Made by a program: the position numbers and the translations under genes. A stretch of DNA of 46,158 nt from an uncultured Prevotella sp. (lineage in GTDB: Bacteria > Bacteroidota > Bacteroidia > Bacteroidales > Bacteroidaceae), in contig CAMUYR010000027.1 in the NCBI GenBank assembly GCA_947164965.1, positions 1 through 46,158 of the forward strand. The letters are read 5' to 3'. Below the pieces are notes generated by a model that saw only the letters and a program-made list of their open reading frames with translations, searched no databases and had not been told where the DNA came from. Positions 1 through 6,498 of this stretch are shown here, piece after piece (within the stretch, counting starts at the first letter, position 1; every line of letters begins with the position of its first letter).

Positions 1-56
1 TCCAAGAAAAAAGGAACAGAAAATGAAGTTATATCAGAATAATTGCGTACCTTTGA

Positions 57-160
57 GATCACGGGGCCGGTTCTATTGATCATTTTTAGAGATTATAATT
101 TGGTAGTTTAAGAAGGATCTGAGGGGTCGGTTCTATTGATCATTTATAGAGTATATTATT
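57..160. repeat. Two-copy direct repeat, 60-bp period
   Basis: Positions 63-90 and 123-150 match at 26 of 28 bases (both contain CGGTTCTATTGATCATTT), with weaker similarity continuing to 100 and 160. The stretch 1-388 holds no convincing gene. It is AT-rich, has stops in all frames apart from short shadows, and carries an isolated TACCTTTG promoter-like word at 48-55. Two copies are too few to call CRISPR, and more copies could lie left of the window edge. Confidence 0.6.
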
Positions 161-364
161 AAGAGATTATTGGGACTTTATTTTCCCTCATTAAAATGAA
201 ATATCTGACACCATATCTGATAAACGAAACATTCCTCTCGCCGGTGAGGGAGAGAGGAATGGTGTATGGGAGAAGAATAAACAAACAAATCGTATAAAAT
301 AATATAAAGTTGAACCTTGTAAATGAGAAAAGAATTATGAGTCCGTAAGATATATCGCAAAACA

Positions 365-396
365 TTTGGGCGTTTCAAAGAATTGGAGTAACTTTG
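365..396 (+). promoter_or_regulatory. Bacteroidetes-type promoter of the structured leader RNA
   Basis: A TTTG at 365-368 is followed after 20 bp by TAACTTTG at 389-396, matching the Bacteroidetes primary-sigma consensus (TTTG, 19-21 bp, TAnnTTTG). Transcription should start near 401-403, just before the folded segment at 426-562. Confidence 0.7.
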
Positions 397-401
397 CACC
401 C

Positions 402-562
402 AAGAGCTTTGACAGCTTTCTGTAACAGCCCTATCGAATTAGCAGTTAATCAGGCGAAACGTACAGGAAAGAATGTCATGTCGGCTCACGCATGCCATAA
501 AGGAAGCGTGGGCTTTTTGGCATAACATCTGTACGTGGGGCCTGCTAAACCCGATAGGGCTG
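402..562 (+). ncRNA. Candidate structured RNA with pseudoknot (unknown class)
   Basis: This is a long nested fold with its own promoter. P1 pairs 426-436 with 552-562 (11 bp, perfect). P2 pairs 440-445 with 542-547 (6 bp). P3 pairs 459-466 with 529-536 (8 bp). The inner hairpin P4 pairs 484-491 with 506-513 (8 bp, one G-U). Six bases of the P4 loop (492-497, ATGCCA) are complementary to TGGCAT at 518-523, which would form an H-type pseudoknot. The reading direction follows the promoter at 365-396. It lies 84 bases before the ATG at 646, so it may be a cis-acting leader or a separate small RNA. I do not recognise a known family. Confidence 0.5.
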
Positions 563-645
563 GTGTTTGCCAAAGTAACAAGTCCACGTCTTCCTTTTTC
601 TCCAAAATCCTATTTATGTCAAACCATCAATTCTTATTAAGGAAT

Positions 646-1176
646 ATGAAGAAGAAAAACGAAGACGATCCAGACTTTCTGGGCGGACTCGGCGGCATGC
701 TGCCCGCTGATGTCCTGAAAATGTTGAATGAGCTGCTGGAGCGAATGCAACAGTTAGGTCATACCAACCAAGGCAGCAAAATAGAAATCGTGTATGTCGC
801 CGCAGGCGCACAGTATGTTAACCATATCGACACACAGGTGTTCGGTGAACGGAAACCGCAGGTGGCGGTTCAGGATACTCCCGTGAAAGACACGCCACCG
901 CCCCTGCCCCCTGAACTCAGCACCGATAAGGCCATGGCGCTATGGCAGAAAACACAGCGGGCAGGCTTTGTGGATGCCGACTATCAGCCACTGCTCTCAC
1001 GCACGCAGTCAGCCATCCTGGCTTTTGAAATGGCGAAGCGATTGGGCATCCGATATAAATGGAAGGTGTTTGAAACACTATGGAACAGGCGAAATATGTA
1101 CCGCGACTATCATGACGCCATCAACCAATATCAATCTTTAGATTTCCGTGACAGTATAAAAGACCTATTTCGCTGA
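646..1176 (+). CDS. Conserved-looking hypothetical protein of a VirE-type locus
   Basis: A 176-residue soluble protein beginning MKKKNEDDPDF. A glycine-rich start (FLGGLGGML) leads into an amphipathic helix (about 20-40), then a beta-like stretch with YVAAGAQYVNHI (about 50-62), a proline-rich linker (PPPLPPEL, near 87-94) and a helical C-terminal half. The frame opens upstream with GTG at 535 and ATG at 616. ATG 646 is preferred because an AAGGA lies just before it and the earlier residues do not look like protein. It follows the structured RNA and is closed by the hairpin at 1201-1235. I recall similar proteins beside VirE/VapE genes in Bacteroidales, but no function is known to me. Confidence 0.7.
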   Translation: MKKKNEDDPDFLGGLGGMLPADVLKMLNELLERMQQLGHTNQGSKIEIVYVAAGAQYVNHIDTQVFGERKPQVAVQDTPVKDTPPPLPPELSTDKAMALWQKTQRAGFVDADYQPLLSRTQSAILAFEMAKRLGIRYKWKVFETLWNRRNMYRDYHDAINQYQSLDFRDSIKDLFR

Positions 1177-1200
1177 TTCTCAAACATTTCACACCACGTT

Positions 1201-1250
1201 ATACCCCCTACATATACATACATTGTAGGGGGTATATGATTTTTCTTTTT
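1201..1250 (+). terminator. Rho-independent terminator
   Basis: An 11-bp perfect inverted repeat (1201-1211 with 1225-1235, arm ATACCCCCTAC) with a 13-base loop is followed by a T-rich run (1238-1250). It ends the transcript that starts near 402. Because it also sits directly before the VapE promoter, an operator role cannot be excluded. Confidence 0.7.
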
Positions 1251-1252
1251 CT

Positions 1253-1260
1253 TACCTTTG
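1253..1260 (+). promoter_or_regulatory. Promoter -7 box of the VapE-like gene
   Basis: TACCTTTG matches the TAnnTTTG consensus and lies 27 bases before the chosen ATG at 1288. No clear TTTG is found at the expected -33 spacing, so strength is uncertain. Confidence 0.5.
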
Positions 1261-1287
1261 CCCCCGAAAACAAAAATTGCTGATGAT

Positions 1288-2409
1288 ATGGACGAAAAGA
1301 AGAAAGGGAAGAAGAAAGAGACGTCTAACAGTAACGAAGGACACAAGAAGCCGTGGCAGGAGGTGTATGCCACGCCTGAGGAGATCAAGGCGATGCTCGC
1401 CAGCCGTGTGTCGCTGCGCTACAACGAGGTACGCGGACGCACGGAGATCCACTACTATTCACGCGGGCCCGAGATACGCGTGGACGACCAGGGCCTGCTG
1501 ACCATCTTCGGGGGCGACGGCGGTGTGACGGACGGATACCAGAACCTGACCGACCGCGACGTCAACACACTGTGGACGGAGCTCAGCAGCGAGAAGCCGG
1601 TCGTCAAGGAACACCTCAGAAGCGTCATCGAGTCGGACTATGTCCACAGGTACCACCCGTTCCGCTTCTATCTCGAGCAGCTGCGCCAGTACTTCTACAC
1701 CAAGGCCAACTCGGGACTGCTGTCGAAGGACGACCTGCTGACGCTGGCACAGTACGGACTCGTATGCTGGGAGGAGCTGGACTCCATGCAGCCCAAGGAG
1801 CTCAACAAGCTGAAGGCGGCCATGACCATGCCCAGCATCAACGAGCGCGCGGCCTACGCACGCTATCACGAGAACCGTCCGCACCTGGCATCGTTCTGCG
1901 GCACGGGCAACAACGTGCAGTTCCTCAGCGACACGACGGGTACGAGACGGTGGCTGCCATTCGAGGTGGAATCGATAGAGAGTCCGCTGACCAAGCCCTT
2001 CGACTACGACGCGATCTATGCGCAGGCATACGCCCTCTACCGCGAGGGCTTCCGATACTGGTTCGACCGGTCGGAGATAGAGCAGCTGCAGCACCATAAC
2101 GAGCAGTTTGAGACGCCCAGGTTGGAGCACGAGCTGATAGAGCTGTACTTCCGTAAGCCGTCAGGCAAGGAGCCCGGTGAGTTCATGCCCGTATCGCTGG
2201 CCCTGCAGATCGTGGGCGCAGGCATCACACAGAAGCTGAACACAGTGACGCTGGGACGGGCATTCAGGGAACTGGGATTCCAGGACCGGGTGCAGCGCCA
2301 TACGCGCGGCTACGTGGTGGTGCGACGATCGGTGGATGAGATGCGCTCAATACGGCAGCTGCCACCACAACAGACGGGAACGGATACAGATGGAACAGAG
2401 ATTTTCTGA
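1288..2409 (+). CDS. VapE/VirE-type protein lacking its P-loop segment
   Basis: A 373-residue protein of the virulence-associated E family found in Bacteroidales mobile loci, normally a primase-linked superfamily 3-like ATPase. A lysine-rich start (1-11) is followed by a region of unclear role (20-100), RSVIESDYVHRYHPFRFYLE (111-130) and then, abruptly, RQYFYTKANSG (133-143). The family motifs CWEELDSM (160-167), MPSINERAAY (181-190), ASFCGTGNNVQFLSD (201-215) and RRWLPFEVESI (220-230) follow. In homologues I know, FxxYL and the YFYTK stretch are separated by some 70-80 residues that include the Walker A motif; here they are joined in frame. The protein is therefore probably an inactive deletion product. 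The gene is clearly more GC-rich than its neighbours. The frame opens at a TTG at 1258; ATG 1288 is preferred. Confidence 0.75.
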   Translation: MDEKKKGKKKETSNSNEGHKKPWQEVYATPEEIKAMLASRVSLRYNEVRGRTEIHYYSRGPEIRVDDQGLLTIFGGDGGVTDGYQNLTDRDVNTLWTELSSEKPVVKEHLRSVIESDYVHRYHPFRFYLEQLRQYFYTKANSGLLSKDDLLTLAQYGLVCWEELDSMQPKELNKLKAAMTMPSINERAAYARYHENRPHLASFCGTGNNVQFLSDTTGTRRWLPFEVESIESPLTKPFDYDAIYAQAYALYREGFRYWFDRSEIEQLQHHNEQFETPRLEHELIELYFRKPSGKEPGEFMPVSLALQIVGAGITQKLNTVTLGRAFRELGFQDRVQRHTRGYVVVRRSVDEMRSIRQLPPQQTGTDTDGTEIF

Positions 2410-2417
2410 AATCCTCT

Positions 2418-2447
2418 GCGTACCGTGCACACACATAGGCGGTACGC
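2418..2447. other. Inverted repeat between the VapE and HTH genes
   Basis: An 8-bp perfect stem (GCGTACCG at 2418-2425 with CGGTACGC at 2440-2447) with a 14-base loop begins 8 bases after the VapE stop. It is followed by A-runs rather than T-runs, so it is not a standard plus-strand terminator. It could be a processing or attenuation hairpin. Confidence 0.45.
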
Positions 2448-2529
2448 GTAAAAAACTAAAAAAACTACTGTTTCATCTGTGCATCTGTTACATATAACAT
2501 CAAGTTCAACTTTAAAACTTCAAAACATT

Positions 2530-2709
2530 ATGAAAGCAATGTCAAAACAACAGCTGGCCGATGCGGCCGGTGTCAGCGTAGACACACTCGCAAGGTGGCT
2601 GGCGCCGCACAGAAAGCAACTGGAGGCTCTCGGCATGAAGCCGAATATGAGAGTCCTGCCGCCTAAGGTCGTGGTATATATCGTCGAGACGTTCTGTATA
2701 GACGTTTAA
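2530..2709 (+). CDS. Small helix-turn-helix protein of the VirE locus
   Basis: A 59-residue protein. MSKQQLADAAGVSVDTLARW (4-23) reads as a helix-turn-helix like those of small excisionase or Cro-like proteins. The tail (LPPKVVVYIVETFCID) resembles the C-terminus of the small HTH or DUF4248-type proteins that accompany VirE-type genes in Bacteroidales. The frame is open back to 2479, but ATG 2530 gives the usual start. It is 120 bp downstream of the VapE gene and could share its transcript. Possible roles are locus regulation or DNA binding; neither is shown by the sequence. Confidence 0.7.
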   Translation: MKAMSKQQLADAAGVSVDTLARWLAPHRKQLEALGMKPNMRVLPPKVVVYIVETFCIDV

Positions 2710-2764
2710 CGGCGCTTATCTCGCCTAAAGCGGCACTGAGCCGCACGTGTTCTTTGAATTATTG

Positions 2765-2772
2765 TACCTTTG
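2765..2772 (+). promoter_or_regulatory. Promoter -7 box ahead of the amidase remnant
   Basis: TACCTTTG fits TAnnTTTG, but the only nearby TTTG (2753-2756) is too close for a -33 element. The transcript would run through a region with the near-direct repeat TGCCAAAGGCTGCTA (about 2815 and 2837) to the terminator at 3069-3106. Confidence 0.4.
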
Positions 2773-2975
2773 CAAGTGGCTTTAAGGGAGCAAAGAGATG
2801 CTTGCTACGGGGCGTGCCAAAGGCTGCTATGACTGATGCCAAAGGCTGCTACGACCCACGCTGAAGCTCGCTATGGGGGAAGCGAGGCATCGCAATGGGG
2901 CAAAGGAGCCTACGGAACCAACGGAAGAAGCCTGCAGAACACCCGAAAGAAGCACTTGGAGCAACCCGAAGAAGT

Positions 2976-3038
2976 CACGACCGCGACTGTCCGTGCTTCG
3001 ATGCAGTCAGTGAATATAAGGATCTGCAGCCGAAGTAA
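2976..3038 (+). pseudogene. C-terminal remnant of N-acetylmuramoyl-L-alanine amidase
   Basis: This frame reads HDRDCPCFDAVSEYKDLQPK and ends with TAA at 3036-3038. It strongly resembles the C-terminal end (CPCFDxxxEYKDL) of the N-acetylmuramoyl-L-alanine amidases that commonly stand downstream of VirE-type genes in Bacteroidales. Upstream in the same frame (about 2907-2975) the sequence is lysine-rich and shows no amidase motifs, and there is no room for the catalytic domain. I read this as the leftover end of a deleted amidase, kept together with its terminator at 3069-3106. Confidence 0.55.
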
Positions 3039-3068
3039 GCATCATCATCATATAAAACGAACACGATA

Positions 3069-3106
3069 CACGCATTTGGACCATGTCCCAAATGCGTGCA
3101 TTGTTT
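3069..3106 (+). terminator. Rho-independent terminator
   Basis: An 11-bp perfect stem (CACGCATTTGG at 3069-3079 with its complement at 3088-3098) with an 8-base loop is followed by a T-rich run ending near 3106. It lies 30 bases after the stop of the amidase remnant. Confidence 0.75.
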
Positions 3107-3273
3107 TGTAAGCTACGTTAGCATCAAGAGCGACGACTGGTCGGTTGAGACTGTCGATGCCTATACTCAGGAGTTGAACAAATACATCCACTTCACCGTC
3201 TATCAGGTTGCTTTTTTAAGGGCAACTCTCCTTTTTTTGCCTCCTCATGTTACTTGTTTCGGTAAAAAGTTGT
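3107..3273 (+). other. Intergenic stretch with a possible coding fossil
   Basis: No intact gene is seen. One plus-strand frame (about 3111-3222) reads SIKSDDWSVETVDAYTQEL and then NKYIHFTVYQ, which has protein-like composition but no start codon in a sensible place and drifts into low-complexity sequence. It may be a coding fossil of the same decayed locus. I do not recognise a family. Confidence 0.25.
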
Positions 3274-3281
3274 AACTTTGC
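3274..3281 (+). promoter_or_regulatory. Promoter -7 box of the S26/PqqD/ABC operon
   Basis: TAACTTTG matches TAnnTTTG exactly. It lies 25 bases before the ATG of the short remnant at 3307 and about 150 bases before the peptidase gene. Confidence 0.6.
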
Positions 3282-3306
3282 AATCGCACTATCGAATGCA
3301 TCAGAG

Positions 3307-3396
3307 ATGAGAGAGACGAGATATTACAAAGTAGCAGGACATGTCTTCAGACAGTACCCACATGGCATCTGGCATGTCTGCCCGACAAGGCGGTAG
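3307..3396 (+). pseudogene. Truncated first gene of the PqqD operon
   Basis: A 29-codon frame starting MRETRYYKVAGHVF is placed where the first gene of the operon should start, 25 bases after the promoter box. It stops with TAG at 3394-3396. I recall that the corresponding first gene in related Bacteroidales operons (a HprK/PEP-carboxykinase-like protein next to S24/S26 peptidase, PqqD and ABC genes) starts in a similar YYKVAxHxF manner. The rest of such a gene is missing; 3397-3433 contains only an AATTGA-type simple repeat. It could instead be a genuine short leader peptide. Confidence 0.35.
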
Positions 3397-3404
3397 CGGA
3401 GCTG

Positions 3405-3433
3405 TGCCAATTGACAATTGAGAATTGATAATT
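3405..3433. repeat. AATTGA-type simple repeat before a start codon
   Basis: The words CAATTGACAATTGAGAATTG and GATAATT run directly into the ATG at 3434. This is one of several low-complexity repeat tracts at gene edges in this window and probably marks the scar where the upstream gene was lost. Confidence 0.5.
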
Positions 3434-3862
3434 ATGATTACCGACGCGGAGATATTGCAGGAGGCCATCAGGCTGGTGGCAGACGGCGTGAGTGTGACGC
3501 TGCCCGTCAACGGACGCAGCATGCTACCGTTTATCATTGGCGGTCAGGAGAGCGTCATTCTGCAGAAGCCGGAAATGCTGAAACGGGGCGATGTGGTGTT
3601 GGCATGGGTGGAAGGCAACCGATATGTGGTACACCGCATTATCCGTATCGATGGCAACCAGGTGACGCTGATGGGTGACGGCAATCTGGCAGGCGTTGAG
3701 CGCTGTACCCTCGGTGATGTCAAGGCAAAGGCTACGCACGTGGTGAGCGCCGACGAGAAGAGACACGACTTATATAACGGCTGGCGTCGCATGGCTGCGA
3801 AAGTGTGGTGGACGCTGCGCCCCATCAGAAGATATCTTTTAGCAATATACAGACGATTATGA
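3434..3862 (+). CDS. S24/S26-family signal peptidase-like protein
   Basis: A 142-residue protein of the signal peptidase I clan. NGRSMLPF (26-33) carries the candidate nucleophile Ser29. RGDVVLAWVEGNRYVVHRII (51-70) has His67 where bacterial enzymes usually have Lys, and MGDGN (79-83) matches the SipW/ER-type box, so a Ser-His dyad is likely. There is no N-terminal membrane anchor; the C-terminus is basic and aromatic and may associate with the membrane. A TTG at 3425 is in frame upstream, but ATG 3434 is preferred. The stop overlaps the next start (3859-3862). In this context it probably processes or matures a peptide handled by the PqqD-like and ABC proteins, but no precursor gene is visible. 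Confidence 0.75.
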   Translation: MITDAEILQEAIRLVADGVSVTLPVNGRSMLPFIIGGQESVILQKPEMLKRGDVVLAWVEGNRYVVHRIIRIDGNQVTLMGDGNLAGVERCTLGDVKAKATHVVSADEKRHDLYNGWRRMAAKVWWTLRPIRRYLLAIYRRL

Positions 3863-4128
3863 GAATCAAGAAAGGTTTTGTGCTGCGCCAGGTGTGTGGC
3901 GAGAACGTGATAGTAGGTGAGGGTCTCGGAGCCATTAACTTTGGTAAGCTGCTGGCTCTCAACGAGACGGCAGCATGGCTATGGCAGCAAGCACAGGCTA
4001 TGGGCGACTTCACCATTGAGACGCTGGCCGGCAAGCTCTGTGAGGAATACGAGGTGAGCGACGACGAGGCGATGAACGATGTTGCAGCCATCATCGATGA
4101 GTGGACCAACGTTGGCGTGATAGAATGA
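3859..4128 (+). CDS. PqqD-family peptide chaperone-like protein
   Basis: An 89-residue protein with the PqqD fold pattern: a beta-rich N-terminus (FVLRQVCGENVIVGEGLG), the family LLALNETAAWLWQQ helix (about 30-43) and a C-terminal winged-helix-like half ending [10 protein letters not shown]. PqqD-family proteins bind RiPP precursor peptides and hand them to modifying enzymes. The start overlaps the peptidase stop and its own stop overlaps the ABC start (4125), so the three genes are translationally coupled. No radical SAM enzyme or precursor peptide was found nearby, so the substrate is unknown. Confidence 0.8.
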   Translation: MRIKKGFVLRQVCGENVIVGEGLGAINFGKLLALNETAAWLWQQAQAMGDFTIETLAGKLCEEYEVSDDEAMNDVAAIIDEWTNVGVIE

Positions 4129-5714
4129 ACTATGTAGCGTGGCTTTGGCAGAACTCACGCGGCATCCGATGGAATACTGTGGTGCGTGTGGTACTGGGTG
4201 TCTCACAGGTGACACTCGGACTGCTGATGGTGTGGCTTAGCCGACGGTTTATCGACGAGACCATCCGCACAGGTACTGCCGACGACGTGATACAGATGGT
4301 GGCGTGGCTGGTGGCTACAGTCGTCGGTGGTGTGGTGCTGCGCCAGATAGGGTTCTGGCTGGGCACGACTGCCAATGTCCGTCAGACCAACATGCTGCGG
4401 CTGCGCATCTTCAGCAGCCTGTTCCGCCGGCAGTTGTATACCGACAACGAGTTGCACTCAGGTGATGTGGCCTCGCGTCTGGCTAAGGACATCGAGACCG
4501 TGAGCAACACCACGACCGACACGCTGCCGCAGTTGCTGATTACGATGATACAGCTGTGCGGTGCCTTCCTGCTGATGCGTTGGTTCGATGCCCGTTTGGC
4601 GTGGGCGCTTCTGTTGCTGACCCCTCTGGCTATCGTCTTCGGCAAGCTGATAGCCCGACGGTTGCGTCAGATGACGCTCGACATCCGACAGGACGAGAGC
4701 CGCATACAGATGCAGGTGCAGGAGGGCATGGAGCATAATGCCGTGCTGCGGTCGCTGGGTAGCGAGCAGTGGGTAACCGACCGTCTCGATACGATGCAGC
4801 AGCGTCTGCACGGCAATGTAGTACGTCGGCTGCGATTCACTGTCGTTACTCGCCTCATCATGGGTTGCGTGTTCGGTCTGGGTTATCTGTTGGCCTTCGT
4901 ATGGGGTGGACTGCAGTTGCGCACGGGAGCCATCACCTTTGGTGTCATGACATCGTTTCTGCAACTGGTGGGTATGATTCAGCACCCTATCCTGCAGATG
5001 CTCAATATGATTCCTGCCATTATCCATACTACTGCCAGCATCGACCGACTGGAAGAGTTGGAAGATGGAAGATGTAAGATGGATGATGTAAGATGTAAGA
5101 GGGAAGAGGTTGATGGTATCCAGATGACGGATGTCACGTTCCGCTATGCCAAGGGCGACAGGGAAATATTCAGCCACTTCACCCATCACTTTGCAGCAGG
5201 CACGAAGACAGCCATCATGGGAGAAACAGGTATCGGCAAGACCACGCTGTTCCGCATGATTCTCGGCTTTATACAACCCTCAAGCGGAGAGGTAGAGGTG
5301 GGAGGCGAACCTTGTTTCGTACCCCAGGGCAACACACTGATGAGCGGTACCATCCGTTACAACCTGCAATTGGCCAAGCCCGATGCCACCGACGACGAGC
5401 TGCGTGAGGTGTTGCATACGGCCTGTGCCGACTTTGTCTTCGACCTGCCTGGTGGTGTTGATACCGAACTGGGAGAACGTGGCGGTGGACTGAGTGAGGG
5501 ACAGTCGCAGCGCATCGCCATTGCCCGTGGCCTGTTGCATCCAGGTGATATCCTATTGCTCGACGAAATATCGTCGTCGCTCGATGAAGCTACCGAGCGC
5601 GAACTTTATCGCCGTCTCTTTGCGGCCTATCCAGAGAAAACCATGCTCTTCATCACGCATCGTCCTACCGTCAGTAGCATGTGTGACGAGATTCTATCAG
5701 ACTTTACACGCTGA
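4125..5714 (+). CDS. ABC transporter, fused membrane and ATPase domains
   Basis: A 529-residue half-transporter of the exporter type. Transmembrane helices cover roughly 20-300. The ATPase domain has Walker A GETGIGKT (366-373), Q-loop near 401, signature LSEGQ (456-460), Walker B ILLLDE (476-481) and H-loop His512. It probably acts as a homodimer exporting the product of the S26/PqqD cassette. The linker (about 309-326) is encoded by a run of AAGATG/TAAGATG words, so it seems to have grown by repeat expansion. The GTG at 4101 is in frame, but ATG 4125 overlaps the PqqD stop and fits better. The last 11 bases overlap the 3' end of thyA on the other strand. Confidence 0.9.
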   Translation: MNYVAWLWQNSRGIRWNTVVRVVLGVSQVTLGLLMVWLSRRFIDETIRTGTADDVIQMVAWLVATVVGGVVLRQIGFWLGTTANVRQTNMLRLRIFSSLFRRQLYTDNELHSGDVASRLAKDIETVSNTTTDTLPQLLITMIQLCGAFLLMRWFDARLAWALLLLTPLAIVFGKLIARRLRQMTLDIRQDESRIQMQVQEGMEHNAVLRSLGSEQWVTDRLDTMQQRLHGNVVRRLRFTVVTRLIMGCVFGLGYLLAFVWGGLQLRTGAITFGVMTSFLQLVGMIQHPILQMLNMIPAIIHTTASIDRLEELEDGRCKMDDVRCKREEVDGIQMTDVTFRYAKGDREIFSHFTHHFAAGTKTAIMGETGIGKTTLFRMILGFIQPSSGEVEVGGEPCFVPQGNTLMSGTIRYNLQLAKPDATDDELREVLHTACADFVFDLPGGVDTELGERGGGLSEGQSQRIAIARGLLHPGDILLLDEISSSLDEATERELYRRLFAAYPEKTMLFITHRPTVSSMCDEILSDFTR

Positions 5715-6498
5715 CCTCCGCTTTAATGTGTGGATGAGGGTCGTAGCCAACGAGTTCGAAGTCTTCGAAGTGGAAATCGAAGATGCTCTTAACATCGGGG
5801 TTGATCTTCATCGTCGGCAGCGGACGAGGCTCTCGTGTGAGTTGCAGCTTGGCCTGCTCGATGTGGTTGAGATAGAGGTGGGTGTCGCCGGTGGTATGAA
5901 TGAAGTCGCCTGGCTTGAAGCCTGTGACCTGCGCCATCATCTGCAGTAGCAGGGCATAGGAGGCGATGTTAAAGGGAACGCCAAGGAAGGTGTCGGCACT
6001 TCGCTGATAGAGCTGAAGGCTGAGGCGGTCGCCTGCGACATAGAACTGGAAGATGGTGTGGCAGGGTGGCAGCGCCATCTTGTTGACCTCGGCGACGTTC
6101 CATGCCGAGACAATCATTCGGCGCGAATTGGGATTGGTCTTCAGTTGGTCGACCACATACTGTATCTGGTCTATCACGCCACCCTGATAGTCGGGCCAAG
6201 CACGCCACTGGTGGCCATAGACGGGACCGAGCTCGCCGTTCTCGTCTGCCCACTCGTTCCAGATGCGCACGCCGTGCTCCTGTAGGTACTTCACGTTGGT
6301 GTCGCCCTGCAGGAACCAAAGCAGTTCGTAGATGATGGACTTCAGGTGCAGTTTCTTGGTGGTGAGCAATGGGAATCCGTCGTCGAGATTGTAACGGCTC
6401 TGAGTACCGAAAATGCTGATGGTGCCCGTACCTGTACGGTCGCCCTTTTCCGTTCCTTCTGTGAGGATGCGGTTAAGTATGTCTAAATATTGTTTCAT
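5704..6498 (-). CDS. thyA: Thymidylate synthase
   Basis: A 264-residue ThyA, the same length as the E. coli enzyme, making dTMP from dUMP with methylene-tetrahydrofolate. Catalytic Cys146 sits in [13 protein letters not shown]. Other family landmarks are DRTGTGT (20-26), the dUMP-binding [17 protein letters not shown] region and HLYLNH near residue 210. The ATG at 6498-6496 overlaps the stop of the upstream methyltransferase gene, so the two are co-transcribed. Its last codons overlap the convergent ABC transporter gene by 11 bp. Confidence 0.97.
   Translation of the reverse strand: MKQYLDILNRILTEGTEKGDRTGTGTISIFGTQSRYNLDDGFPLLTTKKLHLKSIIYELLWFLQGDTNVKYLQEHGVRIWNEWADENGELGPVYGHQWRAWPDYQGGVIDQIQYVVDQLKTNPNSRRMIVSAWNVAEVNKMALPPCHTIFQFYVAGDRLSLQLYQRSADTFLGVPFNIASYALLLQMMAQVTGFKPGDFIHTTGDTHLYLNHIEQAKLQLTREPRPLPTMKINPDVKSIFDFHFEDFELVGYDPHPHIKAEVSV

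Noticed and set aside
57..160. CRISPR array
   Set aside because: Only two copies, weakly conserved outside the core, with no cas genes in the window.
159..399. Two overlapping minus-strand frames of 68 and 73 codons
   Set aside because: AT-rich shadow frames over the promoter of the structured RNA, with no motif and no promoter of their own.
1459..2130. 223-codon minus-strand frame
   Set aside because: GC-rich shadow of the VapE-like gene, which carries the family motifs.
2773..2900. Template repeat of a diversity-generating retroelement, suggested by TGCCAAAGGCTGCTA repeats
   Set aside because: No reverse transcriptase or variable protein repeat is present in the window.
2836..3111. 91-codon plus-strand frame starting MPKAATTHAEARYGG
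   Set aside because: It runs through the terminator at 3069-3106, has composition unlike a protein (KHHHHIKR tail) and competes with the amidase-like remnant in another frame.
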